DNA of 64,000 nt from Trichomonas tenax (Eukaryota > Parabasalia > Trichomonadida > Trichomonadidae), in assembly GCA_023091735.1 (NCBI GenBank), contig JALKBU010000006.1, positions 62,001 through 126,000 of the forward strand. Direction: 5' to 3'. The notes beneath the pieces were generated by a model, which saw nothing but the letters and a program-made list of their open reading frames with translations, was not told the DNA's origin and made no database searches. How positions within the stretch are numbered: the stretch's first letter is position 1; each line of letters begins with the position of its first letter. This document shows, piece by piece, positions 1 through 9,841 of the stretch. A program made the translations under genes and the position numbers.

Positions 1-207
1 TGAACGTTGTCACTTTTTATGAAATTGGAATGCAAACTAAAAATGTAATTGGGCAAAATGGCAACAATAATAGTATTTTTTTTTGGTTCTAACTTTTGAG
101 CAATTAATGCTATTGCCTATTTGATATATTGTATCAATTTCATCATCTAAATTCAAGTATTCAAGTCAAATCAAGAAATTATGCAATCTCATTTGATTCA
201 AGATTTG

Positions 208-217
208 TCACTTTTTA
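208..217 (+). promoter_or_regulatory. Initiator (Inr) of the Rag-like GTPase gene
   Basis: TCACTTTTTA lies directly before the ATG at 218, with the A of TCA as the expected +1. This matches the trichomonad initiator TCA-Y-W and the very short 5' UTRs of this group. It fixes the start of the downstream gene. Confidence 0.8.
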
Positions 218-1051
218 ATGTTCCACTTCGTTCTCGTTGGACAGCAAGGTGTAGGAAAATCTTCAATTTATAGCCGTTTATCACCACAGTCATCACCATC
301 ATTGGCACTTGGATCTAATCAGTCCGTCCCTATACCACCAGCATTATTTTCAGTTGTAACACTCGATTTTCCTTCTTCAAATTTCACATCATCAACGCCA
401 TTAGATAGCTTACCACAAGTTCTATCCTCTGCACATGCTATTTTATTCATAATGTCAGATCCTGAGGACCCGAATCTTTCAGATTTGGTTCAACTCCTCA
501 ATAAATACAATCTTCAGCAGAAAAGATATGTATTTCTCCACCAGGTTGACAAATTCGATAAGGAGGATTACCCATCAATCTTAGAAAAGGCCAGAGAGAA
601 TGCAAAGAAAAATGGCATTGATGAAAATCACTTCTTTGAGTCATCACTTTTTGATGGAAGTATAAATAGAACAATTCCAAAGATCGTAACTAGTCTCATG
701 AGTCGTTATAAAGAATTAGAAGATTATGTTATCAAAATACACGAAGCATGCGATGCATCGTGTGTCATTGTGTGCGATGCTGCAACGTTCTTACCGATAT
801 GCAATTCTATGCCAAATTCTCCAGAATCTCCAACTTCAATTTTCGAGTTTTTACTGAAAGTCTATCCTAAAGGCAATGAGCTTAAATCGGTCTCATTTGA
901 ATGTAATAGCTCTGTCATTGCTTACAAACCAATCAATGACAAAGCAGGAATCTTTATTTCATCCACTGCTGATGGTGTAACTACTGATGGACTCATGTTT
1001 AATATAGCAAGATCCATTCCTAAGCTTCGTTCAATACTATCTGTCGAATAA
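218..1051 (+). CDS. Rag/Gtr1-like small GTPase
   Basis: The 277-residue protein opens with a P-loop, GQQGVGKSS (residues 8-16). It carries HQVDKFD near residue 109 in the place of the G4 motif that Rag GTPases write as HKMD. The stretch after it (residues 115-170) and the C-terminal half resemble the RagA/Gtr1 family, whose C-terminal roadblock-like domain mediates dimerisation. In other eukaryotes Rag heterodimers recruit TORC1 to the lysosome in response to amino acids; a similar role here is inferred. It is somewhat shorter than RagA (about 313 residues), and the region between the P-loop and G4 is rich in Ser/Pro and divergent, so switch I and the G3 motif are hard to place. The start is set by an initiator ending one base before the ATG. 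No partner Rag C/D-like gene is in the window. Confidence 0.7.
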   Translation: MFHFVLVGQQGVGKSSIYSRLSPQSSPSLALGSNQSVPIPPALFSVVTLDFPSSNFTSSTPLDSLPQVLSSAHAILFIMSDPEDPNLSDLVQLLNKYNLQQKRYVFLHQVDKFDKEDYPSILEKARENAKKNGIDENHFFESSLFDGSINRTIPKIVTSLMSRYKELEDYVIKIHEACDASCVIVCDAATFLPICNSMPNSPESPTSIFEFLLKVYPKGNELKSVSFECNSSVIAYKPINDKAGIFISSTADGVTTDGLMFNIARSIPKLRSILSVE

Positions 1052-1433
1052 ATGTTTTTTATTTATTGAATTGACATTTTCAAACTTTGTTAATCTAAAA
1101 ATGAAAGACGAATATATGGGCAGGTTAATATGTAACATGGACTGATAGTGTTGATATCATTTTGTTGAATCGAGGGCATTATTTAATCAATTTTTGATAT
1201 TATATATTAAATGGAGAGACGTCAACACTGATTTAATCCAATAACTTCATGCCTGATATGATCATACGCTTTTAAGTACATTAAAATTGGATATATTCTA
1301 ACTCCCAGATAAATTCAAAATTAAAGAATTACATCGATGTAAATAGGTTATAGTAGTTTACCATAATACAAATTTCACTAAACATGGCTAAAATCCAAAT
1401 CATGTCTCTTTATGTAAACCATACAAATTCTCA
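1052..1433 (+). other. Intergenic spacer, 382 bp
   Basis: AT-rich sequence between two same-strand genes. A TCACTAAA element at 1376 and TCATGTCT at 1399 are possible initiators for the gene starting at 1434, but neither is a clean match. Nothing else is recognisable. Confidence 0.5.
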
Positions 1434-2864
1434 ATGACGCGTGTTATCGCGACTACTGTCAATGGAATTAAAACATATCATATCACATCTGAATCGGCAA
1501 CGCCTGAACACTATGGTCAGCGTGCTAATAGACGTATTGGTACACACGCATCACTTAAAAACAAAGTTGAACTCATCGCAGAATTCGAATTTTCGGGTAG
1601 CTCAAGACACATCGATGTTACATGTGATGGCATGACTCTTGCCGTATCTGGTGAGTATCCACCCGTTATTAAAATATTCGACCTTGTTGATTTATCTCAA
1701 GTAACACTCTATTCACTTAAGGGAATGCCTTCCCACTTCCAGTTTTTGTCCGAAGATTGGGCAAAGCTTGTTTCTTTAAGACCAGATAGAAAATTGGATT
1801 TCTACAACAAAGGAGGTGACCTTTTCTCAGTTCCATTACCTTTCCGTTGCCGCCACTTTGCATATGCCAAACCAACTGCAAACTTATTCCTCGCTTCAGA
1901 AGAATCACAATTATTGCGCTTAAATCTTGAGTTTGGACAATTCATTGAGTCTGTTCACACTGGACCAAAGGTTGCTAACAAAGTTGCAATTGCAGAAGAA
2001 TATCAGATCATTTGCGCTGGCTTTGAATCTGGTGAAATTGAGTTCTATGATCCAAGAGATGCATCTCGTGCTGCTGTTGCATCTGTTGATGTTGGATCTG
2101 AAGTCACACAATTAGCATTTGATAAATCAGGCCTCAAACTTGCTGTTGGTTTAGCGAATGGTACTGTTCCATTATTCGATATTCGTAATTCAAATCCAGT
2201 CTTTACATACTCACACAGAAACAATTCACCAATTAATACGGTCACTTTCCATCCATCTGGAAAGCTTTTGTCATCTGATAGAAGAGGTTGTAGAATTTAT
2301 GATTCTGATACTGGTGAGTTCTTCACATCATTCGAAACAAAGGCTGCATTGAACCAGATTATGCCATACCAGAATTCTGGTTTAATCTTCGGTACAGTCG
2401 AAACAGAACGTGTTCAGGTAATGCTGATTCCTGAACTCGGTCCAGCACCAAGATGGGCTTCTTTCCTTGATAATGTCATCACAGATGTCGAAGAAGAGAA
2501 GGAATCCGGAACAGAGCTCTTCCAAGATATGAAGTTCATCACTCGTGAAGAGATCGAAAAGTTCGATATGCATCATTTAATCAAATCATCAGTTTTGAAG
2601 CCATACATGCATGGTTTCTTCATCCCAAGAGAGTTGTACAGATTAATCACAGACAAGACTGGTGGTGCAACTGATGGTGATTACTCTAAGTGGGTCAAGA
2701 ATATCAGGACAATCAGAGAAGAAGCCAAGGAAAAGTCTAAGATTGCTCCAGAGAGAAAGCAGAAGAAGAGAGATCAAGGTGACTTGGAGATCACAGAATT
2801 TGATTCTAAGAGGCAAGCTAAGAAGAAGAAACAAGCTCAGCACGATCCATACTATAAGGATTAA
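1434..2864 (+). CDS. Nucleolar WD40 protein, NOL10/Enp2 family
   Basis: The 476-residue protein begins with a WD40-type propeller (about residues 1-330), including blades ending in FYDPRDASR and LFDIRNSNP. It then has the family signature LGPAPRWASFLDN and, further on, YMHGFFIPRELY. NOL10/Enp2 proteins share exactly this segment after the propeller and act in the nucleolus in small-subunit (18S) pre-rRNA processing. The last 60 residues are Lys/Arg-rich, as expected for a nucleolar protein. Codons lean towards C-ending and GGT/GCT forms, which suggests solid expression. The family assignment is firm. The start is the first ATG in frame and agrees with the family N-terminus, where residues around NGIKTYHI match the first blade. 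Confidence 0.88.
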   Translation: MTRVIATTVNGIKTYHITSESATPEHYGQRANRRIGTHASLKNKVELIAEFEFSGSSRHIDVTCDGMTLAVSGEYPPVIKIFDLVDLSQVTLYSLKGMPSHFQFLSEDWAKLVSLRPDRKLDFYNKGGDLFSVPLPFRCRHFAYAKPTANLFLASEESQLLRLNLEFGQFIESVHTGPKVANKVAIAEEYQIICAGFESGEIEFYDPRDASRAAVASVDVGSEVTQLAFDKSGLKLAVGLANGTVPLFDIRNSNPVFTYSHRNNSPINTVTFHPSGKLLSSDRRGCRIYDSDTGEFFTSFETKAALNQIMPYQNSGLIFGTVETERVQVMLIPELGPAPRWASFLDNVITDVEEEKESGTELFQDMKFITREEIEKFDMHHLIKSSVLKPYMHGFFIPRELYRLITDKTGGATDGDYSKWVKNIRTIREEAKEKSKIAPERKQKKRDQGDLEITEFDSKRQAKKKKQAQHDPYYKD

Positions 2865-3211
2865 GTTATTGTTTAGAGTTATAGATATTATTTGTTATAG
2901 GGTATGTAGTTCATAATTATCAGATAAGTGATACTTTATTTGATAATCAAGATTTTAAATAAACGATAGAGATATATTTCACATCTGTTCATTCCTTTAC
3001 TTTCGAATTTTTAATCTTTTTTTAGGCAAACATTCCTTAGGATATAGTCAAAAATTCAGTGTACTGCGAGTTGTCGAATTATATTATATTTAGAACTATC
3101 TAAATGAAATTTTGATAAGATCACAATTAGCTTATGATCGACAACACACTGTCAAATTGGTGTAAATCATTGTTATCACATGTGTATTGGTATGCAAAAG
3201 CTTTATTTTGT
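2865..3211 (+). other. Intergenic spacer, about 350 bp
   Basis: AT-rich sequence after the NOL10-like gene. An ATG at 3134 in frame with the importin adds 30 hydrophobic codons, but it lies upstream of the initiator and is probably untranslated. No other feature is seen. Confidence 0.5.
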
Positions 3212-3223
3212 TCATTTTTTATT
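3212..3223 (+). promoter_or_regulatory. Initiator of the importin gene
   Basis: TCATTTTTTATT is placed immediately before the ATG at 3224. It sits inside the upstream extension of the open frame, so it decides that translation starts at 3224 rather than at 3134. Confidence 0.8.
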
Positions 3224-6136
3224 ATGTCCAATCCAATTGAGTTCCTTACACAGCGTTTTGCTGTGATCGAAAAAGGAACTTCTGACGATGTTTATCAGTT
3301 ATCTAACGAAGTGAATGAATTCTGTTCAACAATCGACGCTTTTTCTCCACTTGTTGAAATTGCTAAATCTTCAGATCGAAAATATAACCAGAAACTTTCA
3401 ATTTTGCTTATCAAGCGAGTTTTTTTGATTGTTGGAAATGAATTTCTTGAACAAAATATGGAGATTTGGGATGTAATTTATCAATTATTATATCAAATTC
3501 CGAATCAAGAAATCAAAAATGATATATTATCAAATATTATCGATATATTCAAGCATCCATCTCAATTTCAAATTGTAATTAAGTATCTTTTCGAACCAAT
3601 TCAGACAAATTCAATAATTAATTTACTAACATCATTGAAATTGTTGCTTACTTTTGCCAGCCTTACTGATGAAATCTCGTCTTTTGATGAACAAGTTATG
3701 TTATTAGTTCAAAAGGGCATTGAAATCGGAGGTTTAACACAAATCACTGCAATTCGTTCAATCCTTGAGTACTTCAATACATTTGATGATACTGCAAGGA
3801 GCGTTCAAATGCTTGAACTTATTCCACAACTTGTTTCCACGATCTCTGATGTCGACTTCCCTGAGCTGTGCAAATTGATCATTTATCTTGCTGACAACGA
3901 ATATATTAACTATGATCCTGCATCAACATTTGAGGTGATAGTTAATACTGTGAGTAACGAATCCTTCGATATTAAAAGAAGAAATTCTGCTGCAACAGTT
4001 TTAACATCACTTTTCGAAAACTATGAAACTTTTGGTCAATCAATCGAACATACGCAGGCAGCTTTTCAATCAATTCTTTCTTTAGCTCAAGCTGGCTTTA
4101 GCGAAGGCGAATCTCGTGATATGTTGCCTGCTGATATTTTCACTATTTGTCAATATTTTGCAATTCAGGATGATAGTGTTCTTAGTAGCTTTATGGAACT
4201 CTTCCCAGAATTATCTATTTCGCCATTAGGAGCATTTTGCATTTGTGAGTTTGTCATTAACACAATTGCCAATGCAAACTTTTATGCAAATGCTTTGAAT
4301 GAATTGATGCCACTCTTATTGATGTTCTTTGAAGTTGATTCATTATGTGTTATTGAAAGTGCATGTGCGGCAATTTCTTCAATTGCAGAAGCAGTTGATA
4401 GTAACATAGAGCCATATGTTAGCAATATATATACTTCAATAACTAATGTTTTGCAGCAGAATCCTTGCAAGGAGTTGTTGAGTGCATTTAGAGAACTTCT
4501 GAAAAATGTAAAGAACACGGATGTTATTTTCGATACTACGATGCAAATGATGGTCGAAATGCTTCCTTTGTGTCAGGTCAGTGATCAGCAGATTATCTTA
4601 GGCGTTATTGCTGAACTTGTTATTGGAGCATCATCAATATCACAGGAACAGTTTGAATCAGTATTTTCATTGTATAATTTAATTATTCAGGATCCAAGTT
4701 CGCCTCTTTTAACAGATGCTGTCTACATAATTGGACATTTATCTCGTAAAGCACCTGAATTGTTTGAGCCTTATGTTCAAGAAGTTGTCAGTTTCTTGTC
4801 AAATGGCTTCTCGAGTGATAACGAAACGATTTTAGTTCACTTCATCAATGCATTTGGATATATTGTTGAAGGATTTGCTGAACAACTATATGAATCCATT
4901 GGAGAATATGTCACATTATTCGCTAACATATCACAAGGTCCAGCATGTGAAGATGGAATCACAAGAAAACCTGCTGATTTTGCTCTCAGATGGGGATGCA
5001 ACTTGATGTCGATTTTCCCAGAAACATTTTTACCAAATTCTGATTCATTCCTTGAGCAGATTAGAGCTAAGTCAAATATCCATGCTGCTATTGCATCCGA
5101 ATTCTTCGCGCGAGCAACTCAAGCTCTTGAAAACGAAGAACTTGTCAAAGAAATTCAAGCCAATTTAGCCGAAATATTAATACCAATATCGAAGAACTCT
5201 GATGCTGAAACTCTTGGTCATGTTTTCAACACTGTAGCAATTATTTTTGGAAATTTGGATATCTCAATGCAATCTGTTTTTGCAAAGCAATCAATCAAAT
5301 GTTTCACATTCCAGCATAAGGCTCTTCTGTCAAGAAGGAATCAATACCTGCAAGAACTTCATCCAATGGCTAACGAAGTCCTTAATATAGCACTTGATGT
5401 TGCAGATTTGATTCCAATATTTGCCGAAAGAGCCTTTATGATTGTTGAATATCTTTCAAGTAACGACTCCACTCTTGCAGATGGAGAATTAATTGTACTT
5501 TCCAATATTGTCGCCCATCAGCAATCTGCACCTCCAGATATTTGTTCAGCAATATCCCAGGCAGCATTTCAGTTTATTGAAAGAGATTCATATGCTGCTT
5601 ACTATGCTATTGGAAGACTTGCAAGAGTTGGAGTTCCAGAAATTATTCAAAATATCCACGAAATTTACAATCGATTAAAAGAAAGATTGACAAGAGGTAT
5701 TGAAGAAGGTGGTGAGGATCCTGACTCTTTGATGGCAATTGATAATTGCTTAAGTGCACTCTGTTCCATAATTATGTCTAATCCATCGTCATTCAACATC
5801 AATGATTTTGTCCAAATTGTTTTGCAATCGATGCCACTCAAAGCCGATATCGATGAAAATGATCATGTTTTATCATTCTTCGAAAATATGTATTCACAGG
5901 TAGGAAATAACGCAAAACTAAGAAAATTGTTTTTCAATGTTCTTGCTAACTTATTCTCCGAGCCTGTTGAGCAATTGATGCAGGAGAAAATCCCTGAAGA
6001 TATGATTCAAAGGTTATCTGGTATATTCCAAGAAGTGTTTTCAAACACAAGAAATGGTCAGTCATCAATTGCACAAATGTTTGCTGATAACGGGCAAGCA
6101 TTGGAAAATGTTTACTCCATACTTGGCCTCAACTAA
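3224..6136 (+). CDS. Importin-beta family nuclear transport receptor (importin-4/5-like)
   Basis: From the ATG at 3224 this is a 970-residue all-helical protein made of HEAT-type repeats, close to the usual length of importin-4/5 and Kap121/Kap123 (about 1,050-1,100). Family-like features are in the C-terminal third. These include YAIGRLARVGV, a loop-containing helix pair with RGIEEGGEDPDSLMAIDN, and QSMPLKADIDENDHVLSFFENM, which resembles the LPLKxDxEE segment of importin-5. Such receptors bind cargo and RanGTP and carry histones and ribosomal proteins into the nucleus. The upstream ATG at 3134 is rejected because the initiator lies between it and 3224. The exact subfamily is uncertain; the karyopherin-beta assignment is fairly secure. 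Confidence 0.75.
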   Translation: MSNPIEFLTQRFAVIEKGTSDDVYQLSNEVNEFCSTIDAFSPLVEIAKSSDRKYNQKLSILLIKRVFLIVGNEFLEQNMEIWDVIYQLLYQIPNQEIKNDILSNIIDIFKHPSQFQIVIKYLFEPIQTNSIINLLTSLKLLLTFASLTDEISSFDEQVMLLVQKGIEIGGLTQITAIRSILEYFNTFDDTARSVQMLELIPQLVSTISDVDFPELCKLIIYLADNEYINYDPASTFEVIVNTVSNESFDIKRRNSAATVLTSLFENYETFGQSIEHTQAAFQSILSLAQAGFSEGESRDMLPADIFTICQYFAIQDDSVLSSFMELFPELSISPLGAFCICEFVINTIANANFYANALNELMPLLLMFFEVDSLCVIESACAAISSIAEAVDSNIEPYVSNIYTSITNVLQQNPCKELLSAFRELLKNVKNTDVIFDTTMQMMVEMLPLCQVSDQQIILGVIAELVIGASSISQEQFESVFSLYNLIIQDPSSPLLTDAVYIIGHLSRKAPELFEPYVQEVVSFLSNGFSSDNETILVHFINAFGYIVEGFAEQLYESIGEYVTLFANISQGPACEDGITRKPADFALRWGCNLMSIFPETFLPNSDSFLEQIRAKSNIHAAIASEFFARATQALENEELVKEIQANLAEILIPISKNSDAETLGHVFNTVAIIFGNLDISMQSVFAKQSIKCFTFQHKALLSRRNQYLQELHPMANEVLNIALDVADLIPIFAERAFMIVEYLSSNDSTLADGELIVLSNIVAHQQSAPPDICSAISQAAFQFIERDSYAAYYAIGRLARVGVPEIIQNIHEIYNRLKERLTRGIEEGGEDPDSLMAIDNCLSALCSIIMSNPSSFNINDFVQIVLQSMPLKADIDENDHVLSFFENMYSQVGNNAKLRKLFFNVLANLFSEPVEQLMQEKIPEDMIQRLSGIFQEVFSNTRNGQSSIAQMFADNGQALENVYSILGLN

Positions 6137-6242
6137 TGCTTTTATTTTAACTTCAATAGAAATGATTAAATAGAGTTTTATTATTTTATATTAAAAATGT
6201 TTATGTATTCATGAAAAACAAAATAACTAAAAAAAAAACAAA

Positions 6243-8006
6243 CTATAATTGAAGCTCCTGCTTAACGCTGTCATTAGTATCTTCCTCCATATCTTTATTC
6301 ATTATCAGGAGAACGTCAACATCATTCTGATCGCCAGCTCGTCCTTTAAATAGCCAGCATCCAATTAATGCAATGAAAACAGCACAGAAGATGAAAGAAC
6401 CAACAATTTCCATTGTCCTAATAAAATAAGGATCGTTTTGTATTACGTAAGGTCCGGTAGATTGTTCTACTAATGGTGTTGGTGTTGGCTGAAATCGGTA
6501 AATGATATAATTTGATTCTTTTGGAAAAGCGGCAAATTCAGGAACACTAGATTCGAAATTAAACTCAATGGAAACTAAATCTTCAGCGAATATGTGATAA
6601 TTCTTTGCTTTTGCTGAGTTATAAATGCTGTGATCAAAAGTAACAGAGCAATTTTCCATCAAATAAACGTTGACATTTTTGTTAATTGCAGGAGCAATAG
6701 AGAAAGATAAAGTATATTTATTTGATAGGAGCATTATTGATGTAGCTACTTTGCCATAGAAAAGAATTTGATCAAGTTTTACATTCATTGAAGAGGCCGA
6801 ATAAACAATGTTATTGATTGTTAGCAAAAGGTCTGAACGTATTTGTCCGATTGAGCAATAAAGGACGTCTATATTAATAGGTTCAATAATTTTCAAGCTT
6901 GTATTGTCAAGAAGCGTTAATATCGTAATGTTTGTGGAGTTGAAAATGGTTACATCTGTATTGTTGAAAATCATGATGAATGAGTCGACCTCACCATACA
7001 CATTGATTTTTGATCGTTTTATTCCTTGAAAACTAAAAACTTTGCCTTGAAATCTTGACATATTAAAATCTAAAACATTGCAGTCAAGATTAATAATAAA
7101 TTGAAGATTATTTGGCATGATACTAAGTGTTAAGTCGTTCTTCTCAATAGGTATTGCATTTTCTGGAATTTTATCTGTATTAACAATTGAATTTTCATAC
7201 ACATAAAGACTAACATCCATCATGTTGATTAAAGTTGCATTCCCTAGCTCAAATATATCATTTGGATACGTTGTATTTGCATAAATCTTTGGTGAAATTA
7301 TTTTAATCTTTTTTTCTGGTTTTAATTCTTTCCAACTTCTAAACATAAGAACAGCAAGCTTCTCGAAGTAAATAGTAGGTGTGTAAGGAAGCGAGTCATT
7401 ATTGGAAATATCACCAATTATTTCCATTGATGATGATGTTGTAAATATATTGATATGTGCGTACTTTTGTGAAATCGTTGTTTTGAAGAGCTTCAAGGTT
7501 GTGTTTGTGAATATAATTTTGTTGATTTCGTCAAATATATTTATTGTTGCATTTGTTGTAATTTCAAAGATATCGCTTATAACTTTGCAATTCGTTAAAT
7601 TTATTTCATTGGTAATAATTGTGTTTTTCATCCCAAATACTTTTGAATTTTGTAAAACTAATGAATTTATAGTAGAATTAGTGCCACACTCAAGAATCAT
7701 ATTGCAGTTTTTGACGTATAGGCATGAATTGATAAATATTGAATTAATTGTAATATTTTGATTGCCATTTAATGAGAATAATCTTACATAACTATTCAAA
7801 AACTTGATGCTCTGTGGTAGAAATACTGTATTATTCTCATTTTGAATAAAATAAATCTCATAATCTGAATTCGGTTGTATATTCGTGATATTTTCTTCTT
7901 TCGTTTGATTGATTTGCGTAGAATCCTCTGGACATAATTCGTTTTCGTTGTTTGTATAAACGCAGAATCTATTTATTGTTAAAGCAACACTGAATAAAAA
8001 CATCAT
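6243..8006 (-). CDS. Single-pass surface protein, beta-helix-like, unknown function
   Basis: The 587-residue protein starts with a short hydrophobic signal-like segment (MMFLFSVALTINRFCVYT). Its ectodomain of about 500 residues is rich in Asn, Ile, Thr and Ser, with a recurring pattern of short beta strands ending in N or NN (for example NSLVLQNSKV and NITILTLLDNTSLKI). This pattern suggests a right-handed beta-helix. Many N-x-S/T sites are present. A transmembrane helix follows at about residues 534-556 (EIVGSFIFCAVFIALIGCWLF), then a cytosolic tail of about 30 acidic residues. This layout is typical of trichomonad surface families, which are candidates for adhesion, but no specific domain is recognisable. 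The start is supported by an initiator ending at the ATG. Confidence 0.7.
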   Translation of the reverse strand: MMFLFSVALTINRFCVYTNNENELCPEDSTQINQTKEENITNIQPNSDYEIYFIQNENNTVFLPQSIKFLNSYVRLFSLNGNQNITINSIFINSCLYVKNCNMILECGTNSTINSLVLQNSKVFGMKNTIITNEINLTNCKVISDIFEITTNATINIFDEINKIIFTNTTLKLFKTTISQKYAHINIFTTSSSMEIIGDISNNDSLPYTPTIYFEKLAVLMFRSWKELKPEKKIKIISPKIYANTTYPNDIFELGNATLINMMDVSLYVYENSIVNTDKIPENAIPIEKNDLTLSIMPNNLQFIINLDCNVLDFNMSRFQGKVFSFQGIKRSKINVYGEVDSFIMIFNNTDVTIFNSTNITILTLLDNTSLKIIEPINIDVLYCSIGQIRSDLLLTINNIVYSASSMNVKLDQILFYGKVATSIMLLSNKYTLSFSIAPAINKNVNVYLMENCSVTFDHSIYNSAKAKNYHIFAEDLVSIEFNFESSVPEFAAFPKESNYIIYRFQPTPTPLVEQSTGPYVIQNDPYFIRTMEIVGSFIFCAVFIALIGCWLFKGRAGDQNDVDVLLIMNKDMEEDTNDSVKQELQL

Positions 8007-8016
8007 GAAAAAATGA
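8007..8016 (-). promoter_or_regulatory. Initiator of the surface protein gene
   Basis: On the minus strand TCATTTTTTC directly precedes the ATG at 8006, a close match to the trichomonad initiator. Confidence 0.8.
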
Positions 8017-8284
8017 TAGCTTGTATGCTGAGAAAGTTAACTTTCGTGTTACTTGTTTTCTCTGTAGATGATTAATATCTGATTCCTCATGAAATCAATA
8101 TTCGATATAAAGAAACTGAAAATTACTATAAAACAATAAACACATATATTTAAATACAGATACATATAATATATAACCAATAAAATGAAGGGAAAGTGGT
8201 GCTTTTCTATTATTTGCAAATTATTATCTTCTTTGGAAACATGTACAGAGTTAAACACTAATCACATGAGCTCTAGTAGTACTA

Positions 8285-9631
8285 TCAGTCATCAACAACA
8301 ACAATATCTGTTGATGAATTTATGTTATCTTCTTCTTCTTTATAAGAAGATGAGCTAGAACTTGAACTGGATACCTTACTTGAAGCTATCAATGCTTTCA
8401 AAGATTTTGATCTTTGTTTAAAATCTTGAATTTGTTGCTTCAAAGATTTAATATTGTTCTCTAATATATCATGTTTGAGTTGCATAGTTTCAATGCTGTT
8501 CTTTAACTCATCAATTTTTTCTTGTGAAGGAGGATTATCTAGAATTGATTTTATGTATTGAATTTCTTCTTCTGAATAGTCTATTTGCGGTAATTCTATT
8601 TGCTCTCCAAGATTTTTGATTGCATTTTGAATAACACCGACTTCATTCTGTAGCTGGATTGTTCTATCTTCATCTGAGACTTTTGACTCTTCAGATGATC
8701 GAATTTGACTATTCAGACGCCTATTTTTCTGCAATAAATCGTTTTCTGATAGTTGTAATTCAGTAAGTTTCATTCGAATTTCGCTTGTTTCTTTAAGTAT
8801 TAATGCATCTATACTTTCTGCTGTATCTACTTTATATTTCTGTAATATATCTGTGATTTCATCCTGTATTTTATTCCTTTGCATTCTTAATTCTTCGATT
8901 TCGAGATTTTTTAACTTAATCTGCTTATTTGTATCACCCATGCTTTTGATGCTATCTTTGAGTAAAAAATCGAGTTTGTTTTGAGTGTTCCGCGTAATCT
9001 GTTGGTTTGCTTCAGATTGTAGATTATATATTTCTGAGGCTAATCTGACTGCTTCAAGAGTAAGTGCACTGGTATCAATATGAATTGCAAATCCTCTATT
9101 TTGGTGTGCATTATGTAATTTAATGAGCTTCCTTTGCAAGTGTTTAGTTTCTCTATATAATACATCCGCAGCTAAGTTGTAATTGAATTTTTCGTCTACA
9201 TTTTGAGAATCAGAAGCAAGTTGAGAGATATAGCTTATCAATCTTGAGATTGTTTGCATCTGATTTTCTCGTTGAACTGGATTTTTGCCTGGCTTAGGTA
9301 CTGAATCTGTTTTGCTTAGAATCCTTTCGGCCATCGTAATGTTTTCGTCGAGTAAATCCCTTTTAGTTGATATTTCTAAAAATTGTTGAAAAATTTGTTT
9401 GTTTGCTTCCCCACCAAACTCTGAAACATCTTTATCGTAAAACTGTATTTCGTTGTCTGATACAAATTTCCCATAATCGAAACATAATTTTTTTATATTT
9501 TCAGAAGTTGCGTAATATTTTGCATTTATCTTTTTAAGTTGCTTTTCTGAAGAAAGAAGTGATTTTTCAAGAGTTTCTCGTGGTAGAAGACTAACTTTAT
9601 GCGGATCATTGATAAAGTTCTCCCACCACAT
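8285..9631 (-). CDS. Coiled-coil protein, unknown function (5' end uncertain)
   Basis: The 448-codon frame encodes heptad-rich coiled coil over most of its length (about residues 20-60, 130-150, 205-420), ending in a run of nine serines and an acidic tail (IVVVDD). No catalytic domain is visible. It could be a cytoskeletal or kinetochore/axonemal component, but I do not recognise the family. The first ATG at 9631 has no initiator in front of it and follows directly on an in-frame TGA. A separate frame just upstream (9606-9731) overlaps it by 26 bases, has an initiator-like TCATATTTC, and may encode the true N-terminus through a one-base shift. Confidence 0.6.
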   Translation of the reverse strand: MWWENFINDPHKVSLLPRETLEKSLLSSEKQLKKINAKYYATSENIKKLCFDYGKFVSDNEIQFYDKDVSEFGGEANKQIFQQFLEISTKRDLLDENITMAERILSKTDSVPKPGKNPVQRENQMQTISRLISYISQLASDSQNVDEKFNYNLAADVLYRETKHLQRKLIKLHNAHQNRGFAIHIDTSALTLEAVRLASEIYNLQSEANQQITRNTQNKLDFLLKDSIKSMGDTNKQIKLKNLEIEELRMQRNKIQDEITDILQKYKVDTAESIDALILKETSEIRMKLTELQLSENDLLQKNRRLNSQIRSSEESKVSDEDRTIQLQNEVGVIQNAIKNLGEQIELPQIDYSEEEIQYIKSILDNPPSQEKIDELKNSIETMQLKHDILENNIKSLKQQIQDFKQRSKSLKALIASSKVSSSSSSSSSYKEEEDNINSSTDIVVVDD

Positions 9632-9731
9632 TCAAAATTTTATAACCAAGATTTTTCGTATAATCTGGCAGTACTGAGTATATTATGTGTACAACAAAAT
9701 TTTCTGGAAATAGTTCAAAATCAAATTCCAT
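9606..9731 (-). CDS. Short frame, possible N-terminus of the coiled-coil gene
   Basis: From the ATG at 9731 this encodes 41 residues starting MEFDFELFPENFVVHIIYSV. That is a compact amphipathic sequence resembling the first helices of a small N-terminal domain, not random AT-rich translation. The stop lies 26 bases inside the next frame, which is shifted by +1. TCATATTTC stands 4 bases before the ATG. Joining the two would give a coiled-coil protein with a small folded head, similar in plan to the gene at 40257-41408. It may instead be a chance frame. Confidence 0.4.
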   Translation of the reverse strand: MEFDFELFPENFVVHIIYSVLPDYTKNLGYKILNVVGELYQ

Positions 9732-9841
9732 CAAAGAAATATGATCAAATAGACAGCCTGTGAATAGAAATTTTCGATTTAAAAACGTATAGCTTGATAA
9801 GATTACATTTAAAAGATTAAACAAACAAATATAATAATATA

